Positions 42,302 to 53,522 are shown, numbered from the stretch's first letter. The stretch: 64,000 bases of DNA from Euglena gracilis (GCA_039621445.1 CP154954.1:10621521-10685520); one strand, 5' to 3'. Made by a program: numbers and translations. The notes: generated by a model not told the origin, from the letters alone.

Positions 42302-42640
42302 GTGATGCTGACAATGGACACTGACCCCGAGGGGTTCAATGATACTGCACAAAACAATCAACACAAAACTACACAAAAAGTTCAAAGCTGCACGAAAATT
42401 GCATTGCAAATTTCATCACTTTCAGGGCCCTTTGAGACTATACACAATTTCTGGAAAAAAATAGCTCCTTCTGATTTTTTGACGGATTTTCCGTATGAAA
42501 ACACTAAACTGGAAGGGGAAAACAAACTGCAAGAGCAATTTGAATCTCATTTCTTAAGAAAAATGCAGATAAAAAAAATATCTCCGGGCTGGGAGGAATC
42601 CTGGCGAGGGATGCCGGGCTCAGGAGGTTCTCCCTGGTGA
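42302..42640 (+). CDS. Candidate ORF, plus strand
   Basis: The frame reads MDTDPEGFNDTAQNNQHK, then LSGPFETIHNFWKKIAP and FEMPYENTKLEG-like sequence through GENKLQEQFESHFLRKM to a stop. It is free of repeats and balanced in composition, but lies opposite a minus-strand gene and lacks splice evidence. It could be an independent small gene, or chance. Confidence 0.3.
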   Translation: MMLTMDTDPEGFNDTAQNNQHKTTQKVQSCTKIALQISSLSGPFETIHNFWKKIAPSDFLTDFPYENTKLEGENKLQEQFESHFLRKMQIKKISPGWEESWRGMPGSGGSPW

Positions 42641-42679
42641 CGACGCTGGTGGTGCAAACTCAGAGGCAAAGGACTAGCA

Positions 42680-42935
42680 TTTTTTTAAAGGCCGGGGGTC
42701 CCCCCCACCCAACCCCTGTGGGGGGGGGGGGGGCCGAGGGGGGGGGGCTCCCGGGAGGCCCGCTCACGTTTCCCTGAAAATGGCCAAAAAACGTAAAAAT
42801 TGCTTAAAAATAGCAACTTTTTAAAGCAATTATATATAAAGCCGGAAAGTACATCCTACCCACCCCCGGGGGGGCTCGGCCGGAGCCATCAACCCTACCC
42901 CCCCCCCGGGGCCTAAGACTAAAAAAAACCCCTGC
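42680..42935. mobile_element. hAT-type MITE, degraded left end
   Basis: aaaatggccaaaaaacg, cttaaaaatagcaac, aaagtacatcctaccc and cctaagactaaaaaa..cccctg follow the reference order. The left CAGGGG tip has mutated (agcattttttta), and no target duplication is visible. Confidence 0.8.
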
Positions 42936-43060
42936 GCAGTACCAATTGTAAATGCTAGAATTGACCAACCCCGTGGGGTCTCAGACTGCCCACCCGGTCC
43001 ACAAGGGAAATCCGTGGCCCCAAATTTGGCCAAAAAAGCCCTTTTCAGGGCTTCCTGAGC

Positions 43061-43382
43061 CTGTGGTGCCCGGTGCCCAGGCGCTTTTGGCTGTTGTTTT
43101 CATTCACAAAACTTGGACTCCCGTGCCTCCCAAAAACCGAAACCTGTCCTCCCACTCCCGTCACAAAACGCTGGATCCCACGTTTGCGTCCCACACCCTT
43201 TTGTGGAAAAGCCTGGTCAGGGCTCGAGGCGTCCGACTTGCTCACACTGATGCGGCGGAGGTGCACGCTGTCCCGGCGCTCTCCACCAATTTCAATGACG
43301 CTGCGCCGGTCGAACGAGCGCCGGTCGGAGGAGCCGCCAGGACCAGGACTGACTGCGGGAATGCCTTTTGTCCCATCTGGCA
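43061..43382 (-). CDS. Large minus-strand gene, Ser/Arg-rich exon
   Basis: The acceptor is a strong cttttgattccag. The frame PDGTKGIPAVSPGPGGSS, then DRRSFDRRSVIEIGGE and VSKSDASSPDQAFPQKG is a disordered, phosphorylatable stretch. A GC donor (CCACAG then gctcag) ends it at 43061. The plus strand is also open, as often happens in GC-rich Ser/Arg exons. Confidence 0.55.
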
Positions 43383-43519
43383 CTGGAATCAAAAGAGGAA
43401 AAAACCCGAGAAACGTTTGAGCAGAAAACAAAGGATGCAGTGCTTGAAAAAGAACTGCTAACACATGCTCAAAATGAAAAATGTATCGCTGAAAAAAGAG
43501 CGGCATAGAGCAGACAGTT

Positions 43520-43800
43520 TTTAACCAACCCCGGGGGGGTCCGGAGTGCCCTTGAGTGCCTGCCCAGGCAGGCACACCCCCCCCCTCCCCGGCGGGGGTC
43601 GGATTTCAGCCTGTGCCCAGGAACTTTCCTCAGAAAATAGGCCATTTTCCTTGAAAATAGGCCCTTTTTGAGCCTTCCGGCGCCTTTGGCGCCGGAGTGC
43701 CTGCTAGGTACTTTTGGCCAAGCCCTACCAGTCCCCCCGGGGGAGTTGGATTTGGAGTGCCTTGGAGTGCCTGCCCAGCAGGCAACCCCCCCCCCCTAGT
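43520..43800. repeat. Family C, copy 2
   Basis: gagtgcctgcccaggcaggc, cagcctgtgcccagg, the palindrome ggcgcctttggcgcc and tgcctgcccagcaggcaa repeat the plan of 17520-17790. Confidence 0.75.
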
Positions 43801-44149
43801 TGCACTAAGGCTTCTTGTCTGTTTATGGCCGGCGCTAACTTCGCTTCTGGCCCAGCTGGCTGTGTGGCCCCCTTAGTGGTACCCCTTACGCCAGTGCTCT
43901 TTTGCTCCGCCTGGCCGGGTGAGCAACTCTGGTGCAATTCCAGCACTGTAAAGCAACCCCCCCCCCCGGGGTGGGGTTGGCACCCAACTAAAATGCAGCC
44001 TGGCATAGAGGCAGTTGGTTGGTTCCTCAAAAAAGCAGGAAAACATTTCAAAATGAGGTTTAAGCTGAACCATTTGGACGGAAGAAACAACGTGATGATC
44101 TGATTGGCGGGTTGAAAAGGCAAACAAAATGAGGGGAAATGATCATCCA

Positions 44150-44239
44150 GTGTTTTTCAGGGCTGAGTGATGAGTCCTGATCGGCAGAGACGCTGATGCT
44201 CGGGCGGCGGTCAGGGACAGATTCCAACCCAACAGCGGA
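44150..44239 (-). CDS. Large minus-strand gene, Ser-rich exon d
   Basis: The acceptor is ttcggcgccag. The phase 0 frame SAVGLESVPDRRPSISVS then ADQDSSLSPEKHW joins the exon at 45195 and resembles the disordered exon at 43061. The donor is not clear, so the 3' edge is approximate. Confidence 0.5.
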
Positions 44240-44339
44240 CTGGCGCCGAAGATTTCCGTCCCGGGGGCGATTCGGGGCAGCAGGAGGGGTTATCCACCTC
44301 CGACCAATTCGAGCAAAACAAAAACTCATTTCAAAAATC

Positions 44340-45190
44340 CTGAGTGCCAAATTTTGATTTGAAAAAGGTTCAAGATTGTCCCTTGCACCAAAAATATAGG
44401 GGGAACTGTCCCCACTTTGACGGTGTACCCGTGAGGAGGGTATTAAAGGAGGGTAAAATAAGTGGGAAAGGAGGGGCCTTGGGCCTCCTCCTCTACAGAA
44501 AACTTTGGTCCGAAATGAAAATAATTTGGGTCAAAAAAACCCTAACGCATTTTCGCGGACGTTTATGAAAAAAAAGGCCTTTCTTCGCCCTTCTTCTGGC
44601 CTGGTGCTGTTTACTTTTTTCGCCCATGTTTTTTTTTTTTGCTTTGCCTCTCGTCCCTTTTGGTTGTGTATGTGGAGATGGCCGGAGCCTGGCGGGACTC
44701 CGGACACCCCCCCCCCAGCCAGATCAAAAGGGGGTGGTCTGAACTGTCTCCCCCCTGGGGGGGGGGGCTGACCCCTTACCCCCCATGCAGGACCAACGCT
44801 CACTCAATATTAAAGAAAATGAAACACAACCACAACACCAATCCACTGGCCAAAGGATGGTTGTGAGGCGCTTGCTTGCCATCATAAGGGGAATAGTTAT
44901 GCCATGAAAAGAAGCCTGTTTTGTCCGCTTTTTCCCCCTTTTGACACAAAGATTTCTGCAGGGTATGTGCACCATCAGCATTTCATCGCCAAATGCTTAT
45001 GGAAACGACTGATGCAAAGAGGAATTTTCACAAAGGTTTCATCGTGAAAATAATGCAAAATATAAAAAAAAGTAAAAAAGAAGCCAAAGCCAACAAAAAA
45101 AATGTGAAACAGAAAAATATATAATTCAAAAGGATCCTTCTTCAAAAGGCAGCTTTTCGATGACAAACAAATGAAAAGATGTGGGACCCT
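44340..45190. other. Intron without visible exon
   Basis: C-runs and an AT-rich part (45000-45125) lie here. A plus frame at 44505 (MVRNENNLGQKNPNAFS) is open but unsupported. Confidence 0.4.
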
Positions 45191-45194
45191 CCAC

Positions 45195-45397
45195 CTGACT
45201 GGTATAGAGCCACTCCAGGTAAGCCTTGACCCAGTGGGCCAATCCCACAGAGGACAAGTGGGTGAGGAGCTCCATCGCCAGGTCTATGATGCAAGCAATG
45301 GGAAACGGAATGCCAGAAGTCTTCCACATACAGCATATGGACTGAAAGACTTCATGCTTTCCATTGGGGTGGAGGTCGGAGGAGAGTTCAAACAACT
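45195..45397 (-). CDS. Large minus-strand gene, exon c, helical
   Basis: The acceptor is gacacttgcag and the donor CCAGTCAG then gtggag. With one base from exon b it reads ELFELSSDLHPNGKHEVF, then QSICCMWKTSGIPFPIA, CIIDLAMELLTHLSSV and AHWVKAYLEWLYTSQ. The alternating hydrophobic helices recall HEAT/armadillo-type or other solenoid proteins, but I cannot assign a family. It is one of the most secure exons here. Confidence 0.75.
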
Positions 45398-45544
45398 CTG
45401 CAAGTGTCGATGGTATGAAGACTTATAACTCACCAAAGGTGACATGCTTGGATAACAACCCGGGATGGGGCACCCTGCAGCTTAACAAGCCTTCAGGTGT
45501 AAAATCACGAACTGAATTGGAGGGCGGGTGTGTGCGCCGCAAAC

Positions 45545-45668
45545 CTTGCCGCAGCCCGACCATGAGGCCCGTCAGCCGCTGCAGCAGCTTGCGGTGCACC
45601 TCCCCGCTCTGCGAATTTGCCGCTGTCTCCAACACCAGCTCCAGTGACTTGGGACTGGTGCGGATTTG
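45545..45668 (-). CDS. Large minus-strand gene, exon b
   Basis: The acceptor is tgcttctacacag and the donor CGGCAAG then gtttgc. It reads QIRTSPKSLELVLETAAN, then SQSGEVHRKLLQRLTGL and MVGLRQ, leaving a G that forms Glu with exon c. It is charged and helical, phase 0 at its start, matching exon a. Confidence 0.75.
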
Positions 45669-45719
45669 CTGTGTAGAAGCAGAAGTAGGGGGGGGAGAAA
45701 ATACAAAAAATGATAAGAT

Positions 45720-45792
45720 GCAAAAGAAACAAAACAAAAAAACAAACAAAACAAACAAAACAAAACAAACAAAACAAAACAAAACAAAACCG
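45720..45792. repeat. (aaaac)n-type microsatellite
   Basis: Units of AAAAC and AAACA lie in the intron between exons a and b. Confidence 0.95.
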
Positions 45793-46229
45793 TTTTGGCC
45801 ATCAAATGCCAAGTATCTCGAAAACGAAGCAAAAAAAAATTAAGCAAAACACCCGGATACCTAAATTGAAACCCTATAGCCCATTGAACGGTTTTTTGAT
45901 TTCGCTAAACTTGCTGCCTGGCCAGAGATATTGCTTATTACTTTTCGGCCATTTTTTTGGCTGAAAAATGAATGTACCAAAAAAATTCTCAAAAATAGGA
46001 CCCGGGCCACTGGCGCCAGGCCGCCAGGCCGGGCCACACCGGTCCCCTGGGCCGCTGGCCGGGCCACCAGACCGACGACTGGGCATGTTGCTTTTGGAAA
46101 CCAGGAGCAATGATCAAAACCTGGGGAAAGGTCTTGCCTTTTTTTTTGCTTTCTGTGCCTCTGGTAAGCTTCGCTCTCATCCAGTCGATTTCAAAATCCA
46201 ATGCTTTTCCTCAAGCCACTGTTGGAGGC

Positions 46230-46640
46230 TAGGCGCGCCCCCCGGGGGGGGGGGGTCCGGGACCCCCCCCGCGGCCCCCACACGCCGCCCGCGCGGCCAC
46301 TCGCCCCCTCCTCGACCCCCCCCCTCCCCCACTGTGCCTAGCATGCCAAAGAAAAAAAATTGTGAAAAAAACGCGACTTTTTGAGGCCCAAAAATGGTCA
46401 AAAATGACCACTTTTGGACATAAAATGGCAAATTTGGGGTCGCACGCTGCCCAAAAAGCATTTTTTAGCTCAAAAACGGCCCAAAAATGGCCAAAAATGA
46501 CCACTTTCCGGACCCGAAAATCACCGATTTTAGGACGCGCGTCGCCCGCGCGGCCGCCCTCAACCCCCCTCCCCCCCCCCCCCTGCGGCTGCCCGCGCGG
46601 CCGCTCGCCCCCCTCACCCCCCCCCCCCGCTGTGCCTAAC
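46230..46640. repeat. C-rich repeat with gcgcggccgctcgcccc
   Basis: The phrase cgcccgcgcggcc.ctcgcccc occurs twice with long C-runs, framing ggcccaaaaatggtcaaaaatgacc words. It is transposon-like debris; proline-rich ORFs are artefacts. Confidence 0.65.
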
Positions 46641-46921
46641 CTCCGTTGACTGAGGCATTGGAAAAGGGGGACTCGCCCTTTTGTTTCCAAACGTCCCTGG
46701 AAATGTTCGGGGCGTTTGTCTTTTGTGACTCATGCTCTCCACCATGGAAACCACCAAAGCTTTTTGTCCACCGCTGGTGTGAGAACATACATCTCTTTGT
46801 GAGGTTTGTGGACCCCCCCCCGGGGGGGGGAGGCTGCAGCTGCTAGGTCTGATTTTGGCCAAGCCCAACCATAGGCACCCCCCAGGTTCAAGACACACGG
46901 ATGCAGAGAAGAAGCAGATAC

Positions 46922-47015
46922 CTGCTGTAGCAGGACAATGGCATCCGAGGATGCGAGACAGGCGAGCACTCGGAGCATCGCCTCGTCCTTGGCCAGGTCT
47001 CCATGACAGGCAACC
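46922..47015 (-). CDS. Large minus-strand gene, exon a
   Basis: The donor is CTACAGCAG then gtatct, phase 0. The frame VACHGDLAKDEAMLRVLA then CLASSDAIVLLQQ is helical and joins exon b in phase. The acceptor is unclear; options lie within 47000-47035. Confidence 0.6.
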
Positions 47016-47149
47016 ATTTAGAATTCTCACAAACAAGGGTTTATCAAACGACGACCCGGGGGGGGGGGGGGGGGCGGGCCGGCTGGAAAAAGGTGCTCGC
47101 TGGAAGAAAGGTTCTGGCTGGACCCCCCCCTTGGCACAATCTTCATGAG

Positions 47150-48570
47150 TTAAGCACCATCCCATCGAAACTCATCGAAGAGCTCATGTGGAAGCAAATG
47201 CACAAGATACCTTGGGTTGGCTATTCTCCACCTTTTCTTACATTTTTTGAAGAGAACTTCATCGCTTGTATTTTGTTTTTCATCTTTTGGGCTTTGAGTG
47301 CTATTTTGCACAGATACCCCGACAGGAGGCGGGAGACGCCGACTGCTCCACTGCCAAGGTCACAGAGAGGTCAGGGGGCCAGGAGGTCAGGGGCCAGGGG
47401 ACACAGGGGAACTGCCCCCACAAGTGAACACAAACATTTCTTTTGTTGGCAGGACTAACGTTTCTTTTATATAATATATTTGTAAACTTAATGATAATAT
47501 CTATATTTAATATCTATATTATTATATATTTATTAAATATTACAATAACCATTTTCTCCTCACAAGCATTCCACTGGAAGAACAAAAAAATATTTATGGG
47601 TTCTTGGCAACGTAGCTTTCTGATGTTTTAAGTTTTGTTGAAGGTTGATTCCGCATTTGAGATCTGGAGCTCATGTGGGGCAGCTTTATTGCTTGCCAAA
47701 TTTTATTGCCTCAGAAAAAAATTGTCTGGCGAATGTTTGGTCAAAAGCCAAGGTGTGAACTTGTTGGCTTTTTTTTAATTTTGGAGTTAGTAATTGGGAA
47801 TTTGGATTTGGTTTAAGGGAGGGGTCCACTCCTGTCCTTTTCTCTTTTGGCATTTCTTGCTGTTTCAGCAAGTGCCTTTGCTTTTGTTTCCTTTCATTTG
47901 GTGAGGCGAACTTCCACGGAGGGGAGGCGTACGGAGGGGAGTCGTGGGCTCGGTTTTTTTTCTTCAGGGCGGGGGACATTTCTCAATTTTTTTTGTTGCT
48001 TATTTTTTGAAAGTAAGATTCTGTAGACTTTCATGCATTTTATGAAACCTCTCACACGAACAGAAGGGTGGGTTCCCCCGGAAATTCTGCACAAAGTGCC
48101 TCTTTTCTTTGACAGCCCGAAATTCAGCCCGAAATTTCGATGGGAAACCCAAATGCACAGCAGAAAAATCCAATTTTTTGAAATAAGGCCAATGGGAAAC
48201 TCAAATGGTGGAGAGCTTATCCCCGTTGCAGCGGGTGGGGGGTGGTAATTGGCCTGGAGAAAAATTGCATAGAATTGCGGAAATTGCAGGAAAAAATGCT
48301 GAAAAATGCGGAAACTGTGCATTTGGGAATATGTACACTTCTGCTGCAGGGGAATTTGAAAAAGTTAACAAATTTGCCATTCTGTGCGGTTTGAGTTGTT
48401 ACACTCACACATTTTCCAACAAAAAAGTCAAAAAAAAATGCAACAAAAAACCTGATTTTTGTGACTTTGGGAATTTTCTTAATTTTTAGAAATATGGAAT
48501 TTGTTGGCCGAAAAAAAAACACAAAAAAAAAGTCAAGATTTGCAAATTCTGGCAAATTGCAACAACAACA
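47150..48570. other. No clear exon
   Basis: AT-rich DNA (47460-47540), G-runs and A-runs lie here. Frames at 47894-48322 (minus) and 48033 (plus) are open but have no splice edges. Confidence 0.4.
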
Positions 48571-48576
48571 AAGCAC

Positions 48577-48647
48577 CTGTTCTTCCCCTTGTTTGTGAAG
48601 CGTTCAAAAAGTTCCAAAGCCCATTCCCCCTTTCGTTTCAGGTTCAT
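48577..48647 (-). CDS. Possible first exon, minus strand
   Basis: ATG at 48647 opens MNLKRKGEWALELFERFT then NKGKN and reaches the donor AAGAACAG then gtgctt. A pyrimidine-rich stretch precedes it, but no AG lies just before the ATG, favouring a start over an internal exon. It may begin the large gene whose next recognised exon is at 47.0 kb. Confidence 0.4.
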
Positions 48648-49199
48648 GCGGGAAAATAGCGGAAGGGAAAAAAAACTGAGAAACAAACTGTGAAAAATTT
48701 TTGCAAATTGCGGGAGAATTGGGGGGAAATCGGAAATTGTGGGAAAACCGCAGAAACAATCCCCCTGCGTTGCATACCATTGATCACGGGATTTTACAGA
48801 CCAAGAACAGTGCTTTGGCCAAATTTTTAGGATGGCGCGGGGGCAATACGGCACCTTCGGTGCCGTAGTCCCCGCCTCGGGTTGGAGCAAACACATTAAT
48901 TAATTAAAATTATTGACACATGGGAGGAGATCATCCTGTCAATGTCTTGCCTCACTTGTTCAACCCAAAATTGACCAAGAAGTCTTGCCGACCATCTTGC
49001 CCTTTGGGCAGCAAACTATCGTCCAACACGTAGAGAAAAAATTCATTCTTCACACATGTCACGCCGATGAATTCTCAGTCTCGCCCCCCCCTCTCAAGAA
49101 TCCATCAAAAACAAGTGAATGTCTGCTCCATGAGCGTTGGCCACTTGCTGGTATAACGTAGCCAATGCCCCTGATCAAAATGATCAAACGAGGAAAAGA

Positions 49200-49312
49200 A
49201 CACACGCACGCACGCACGCACGCACGCACACATGCATGCGCGCTCACACATCCGCGTGCACACACATGTGCGCTCACACATCCGCGTGCACACACATGTG
49301 CGCGCGTGTGTA
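49200..49312. repeat. CGCA/CACA repeat with a 30-bp duplication
   Basis: (gcac)n is followed by two copies of gcgctcacacatccgcgtg plus cacacacatgt. Cys/Ala-rich ORFs are artefacts. Confidence 0.95.
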
Positions 49313-49379
49313 CCAGGCTTTTGCTTAAGGCTTTTTCTTGCCCGGGGGGTACTGGCTGGACACTGGAAAAAATGGACTA

Positions 49380-49690
49380 GCTAGACCCCCCTCCGTCGTT
49401 GGGGGGTCTGGGGGTCCCCCCAACTGTAAAAAAAATTCCCTTCGGCGCTGTGCGCCGAGGTGAAAATGAGGTTTTTAATGTTTTTTGGATGATTTTGTTC
49501 CAAAAATTCCCAAAAATGGCCAAAAACGGGCATTTTTGGCAATTTTCCGGCGCTTCGCACCGGTCACTGGAAAAAAAGTTCCACTAGTTAGCGCTGCCAG
49601 CAGACAGGTCTGCTAGAAATCCCACCAGCCAAATCAGGACTAGCTGCAGTCCAGCCCCCCCCCGGGGGGGTACTGCAATCCCTGAAGCAA
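49380..49690. repeat. C/G-run dispersed repeat
   Basis: Paired C-runs and G-runs surround ttcggcgctgtgcgccga and tccggcgcttcgcaccgg, like the cores of the other C/G-capped elements. No gene is visible. Confidence 0.55.
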
Positions 49691-50330
49691 AAGCCTGGTG
49701 TGTACAAGCACAGAAGCGGGCATTGATCATGTGTATATGTGGAGGTGCACAAGGCAAAGAGAAGCACGCAAAAGAACAAACATCGTCAGTGTAGAGCTAC
49801 ATGGTTCGTATTTGAAGCTACACAAATATGTGCCCCCGTCCCAAACTGGGTTGCTGCTGTACCAAAAAAAAAATTGAAGAATTGCACCTTTCCAAACAAA
49901 GTTCTGACCAAGTTGTCAAAATTTTTGCCCCCTGTCTTTGCAAATCTTGCCCCAGTTGAATAAAACTTAGGCAACAGCATGTTTCACTTCTTGAATTTCA
50001 CATTGCAAAATTCAGAATGGCGGTGGGTCAAAAAACCAAGCCCGCTCAAAAAATCCATTCCCAAACTGTTTTTGGAAATTAATGATGACGGCAAGGCACC
50101 ATATATAATCACACATCTCTTGCAACTCTTGCCAGACACTTTCTTCTGACTTCGTTTTTGTTCATTTCTCATTGCTTAATGTCATCCTTCATGAGATCCA
50201 TGAGATTAACTTCGGCAACTGCTACTTGAAGGGCTACAAATTTTTTTTAACGGAAATGGGAAATAATAATGGGAAATGGGCCGAAAATTATGAATTTAAT
50301 TTCAAAAATGAAATTTCATTTAACTTACAC

Positions 50331-50456
50331 TGGAAGAATTTTGCTTCAAATCCGTTTCTAAGGCACATGGACTTTGGGCGGAGTCTGTGTTTAAGACACA
50401 CGGCTTCGGGCATGACAGAGTCTACGGCACAGGACACAGACTCTGTCCTTTGAATG
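50331..50456 (-). CDS. Candidate exon, minus strand
   Basis: The acceptor is cggcaaactcag and the donor TTCTTCCA then gtgtaag. The frame IQRTESVSCAVDSVMPEA, then VCLKHRLRPKSMCLRNG and FEAKFF is open. The product is not recognised. Strand support is moderate. Confidence 0.45.
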
Positions 50457-50598
50457 CTGAGTTTGCCGGAGCCTCCCAAAAAATCGTGCAAAAAGCTAAA
50501 AAATGATACTGAAGTGGAAATCTGCAAAAAGCAATAACCTTGGATTTGTCGCACTCACTGTTGACAGCAAACTGAATTCGAGAAATACGTTTTGTGTT

Positions 50599-50648
50599 TC
50601 GTGATCTGAAACTGCTTTTTCACCGAAAAAGCGGTTTCAGATCATGAC
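50599..50648. repeat. Left-end hairpin of element copy 2
   Basis: tgatctgaaactgcttttt pairs with aaaaagcggtttcagatca across a short loop (caccg), with one mismatch. It lies just outside the left terminal repeat, as in copy 1, and shares tctga..ccgcttttt with it. Confidence 0.8.
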
Positions 50649-51199
50649 ACACATTTGAAACCATGTTCAGAGTACACAATGTACAGCGTCAGGTGAAAAA
50701 CCGTGTTCAAGTCCACGTGATTCGCGCAAAAAATGGCAATTATGGTGAACACGTGTACAAAAATGGGGCAACACGTTTATTGGTAATAAACGTGTTCAGA
50801 TCAGGATGTTTGGCAGATAAACGTGTTCAGTCCACGTGTACAGTGTCAATAAGCGCAAAAGATTATTGTTGGGACCGAATGGCTGCCCTAAATTGTTTTA
50901 CAGAATACATCGGGGTATGCGCAGCCCATGGGGCACAGCACGCCAAGTTGGATGACTGTTTTTGTGGGTGGGCACGCTGGTGAATTGATGCTCGGGAGTT
51001 GTACTCAACTCCTCAGCAACGGCTGGCAAGGTTGACGGCTTGTTTTTTTTTTGAAACAAAAAAAGCATGTTTCTTTAATAAAAAAAACGTCATGGAGGGT
51101 TTGGGGTAAATTTTTTTGCAATGTTTTTTTGGAAAAAAGTTCATTTTTTATCTCTGCAGCATTCATTTTTTGTCTTTTTTTGGGGTTGAAACCGTGTAT

Positions 51200-51345
51200 T
51201 GGGGCTCTGGCTTCACGCCCGAACCGGCGTTCTGGACGCCGGTTTGGCGCAGAAATTTCTGCGCCGAACCGGTGTCCAGGAAGCCGGATCGGCGCAGAAA
51301 TTTCTGCGCCGAACCGGTGTCCAGAACGCCGGTTCGGGCGGGAAA
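51200..51345. repeat. Inverted repeat block of cgaaccggcgttctgg units
   Basis: gcccgaaccggcgttctgg, ggcgcagaaatttctgcgcc and ccagaacgccggttcggg alternate to give nested hairpins. A second such block lies at 52254-52425 in the same element. Confidence 0.85.
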
Positions 51346-51599
51346 ACGGCGTCCTGGGGACCGAAAATGAAAAGTGCCAAAAAGTGTCCAAAATGGTTTG
51401 TAGACATGAGGCAATCATATCTGAGCACTTTTTGGGGGGTATTTGGCCAGAAATTGGGGTATTTTGTGCAACAACAATTTCCATTTGGCCAAATCTGGGG
51501 ATTTTCTGAAATAGAATACCATGCAGCAGGCCTGAAATCTAAGGCCATCTAAAACCCTAGAGAAGGGTTATCGATCAAGGGGCAACATGGCAGGTGAAC

Positions 51600-52115
51600 A
51601 GTGTATTTTGGAATTTGCGAAAAGGGTCCAAAAATCGTAATTCTGAAAAACCCAAGGGGTCCAGCTAAAATTTCCTAACCATAATTCTGAAAAACCCAGG
51701 GGAGGGTCCAACCAATTTTGAAAACACCCAGGGGGACCAAAATTTCCCAACTGTAATTAACATTTCCCAACAATTTTGAAAAATTCCCGGGGGGGGGGGT
51801 CCAGCCAAAATTTCCCAACCGTACTTCTGAAAAACCCTAGGGGGGGCTCCAGCCAAAAAAAAATTTTCAACCGTGTTTGTGAAGAAATCCAGCCAAAATT
51901 TCTGAACCGGAATTCTGAAAAAAAGGGGGATCAAATCCCAACCATAATTCTGGAAGAAAAAAAAACCAGCGGGGTCCAACCGAAAATTCGGCATTGCAAA
52001 TCTGAAAAAATCTGGGGGGGGTCCAGCCAAAATTTCACAACCGAGATTCTGAAAAAACCTAGGGGTGGTCCAACCAAAATTTTTTTCCAAATCGTAATTC
52101 TGAAAAAAAACCTTT
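51600..52115. repeat. Degenerate minisatellite
   Basis: Roughly nine units contain ttctgaaaaacccaggggg then tccagccaaaatttccc. Unit length varies between about 50 and 65 bp. Confidence 0.85.
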
Positions 52116-52253
52116 CGATTGATGGGTAACCTGGCATCAGACAGATGAAAACTTCAATCGGCCGATCGACATGGCCATGAGCCCAAAGGATCCCAAAAAT
52201 GCCCAAAAATGTTCAGAAACTGGATATTTAGGGCGAAATTGGCCTTTATTCCT

Positions 52254-52425
52254 TGAACGCCGGTTTGGGCGTGAAGCCAGAGCCCCTAATCCACGGTTTC
52301 AACAACTGTGTCCAGAACGCCGGTTCGGGCGTGAAGCCGTGTTCCAGAACGCCGGTTCGGACTGCCGCCCGAACCGGCGTTCTGGAACACGGCTTCACGC
52401 CCGAACCGGCGTTCTGGACACAGTT
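52254..52425. repeat. Second cgaaccggcgttctgg inverted block
   Basis: Copies of gaacgccggttcgggcg face ccgaaccggcgttctgg around gactgccg, forming a long hairpin. Confidence 0.85.
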
Positions 52426-52685
52426 TTCGTATCAGAAAGCGTGATTTTTTGCACCAGAAAACACAGATTTGGAAGCACTTTCACACATAAAAAAAACTTT
52501 AGAGGGGGTGTTCCCCCCTGTGACCCCCCCCCCGACCCGACCTGAGACCCTTTTCGGCCCATTTTTTTCTGAAAAATAACTTGGCTAGTGATGCCTAGTT
52601 TGACAAAATATTCAGGTAGATTAATAATTTTGAGGCATAAATTTTGCAAAATTTGGAGTGGTGATGCCAAATTTGGGGTCAAAAT

Positions 52686-52857
52686 ACCCCCCCTTATTGT
52701 CCCACCGACCTCCCCCCGGGAGGCCCGACCGGACAATATGGGGGGGGGGGGACAATATGGGGGTACCAAAGGAATTTCATTGGCCGAGCCAAAAAAACCC
52801 CCCGTCGGCCGGGGCCGAGGGACAATATGGGGGGGGGGACAATATGGGGGGGGGGTA
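52686..52857. mobile_element. Small TIR element family F, copy 1
   Basis: It begins ccccccttattgtcccaccg and ends gggacaatatgggggggg. Inside are gaggcccgaccggac and gtaccaaaggaatttcattgg. Copies 2 and 3 are at 61392 and 62213. Confidence 0.8.
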
Positions 52858-53522
52858 CTAATTTTAAGTTTGGGGATTCCTAATTTGGAGCCTAAAAAGG
52901 ATTTTCCCCAAAAAAAATTCGTTTTCGTTGATTCCTAATTTGGCCACCGAAAATGTGATGTTCCCCGTGACCCCCCCCCCCGTGACCCGAACCACCCCCG
53001 AAAAATTTTCCTCAAAAATGGCGATTTCGCAAGGAAAAAGGTCAATTTTTGCTTTTTCAAAAAAAACATGTTTTTTGTGTTTTTCCCCACAAAATCATGT
53101 TTTTTTGTTGTTTTTTTAAAAAAAACAAAAAAAACGTCAACCCTGACGGCTGGCATGCGTTGCTGTACGAACGGAGAGGGCTGGCACCAATTTTCGGGTG
53201 CATTCCATGCCAATCTCCACTTTCCGTACGTACCTGAACCCCCTTGTGTTTTTGCACAAGGTGTCAGATTGCAACAGTTCACCAATCGTGGCCTCCTCCG
53301 TCTCTCAGTTCTCCAAGTTCACAGCCTTCTTTGCCCCTCTGGCAGCGAAGGCTTTGGATGAGAAGCTGCTAGATGGAAGGGGCATCCATCCAACAACGTT
53401 CTCACCAAGGAGGAATTGATTACGGTGGTGGCCGCGGTACAGGAGAAAAGCATTTTGGATGTCCAACGACGCACTGTGCCTTGGTTTTACCATTGCGTTT
53501 CGTGTATCTCATCCAACGGCAC

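Larger units (their letters stand above)
51027..53145. mobile_element. hAT-type element, 2.1 kb, non-autonomous
   Basis: The ends are CAAGGTTGACGG and CGTCAACCCTG, flanked by the exact 8-bp duplication ACGGCTGG (51019-51026, 53146-53153). It contains two inverted blocks of cgaaccggcgttctgg type, a minisatellite and a family F copy, but no transposase ORF. Its left interior recurs at 63895-64000. Confidence 0.85.
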
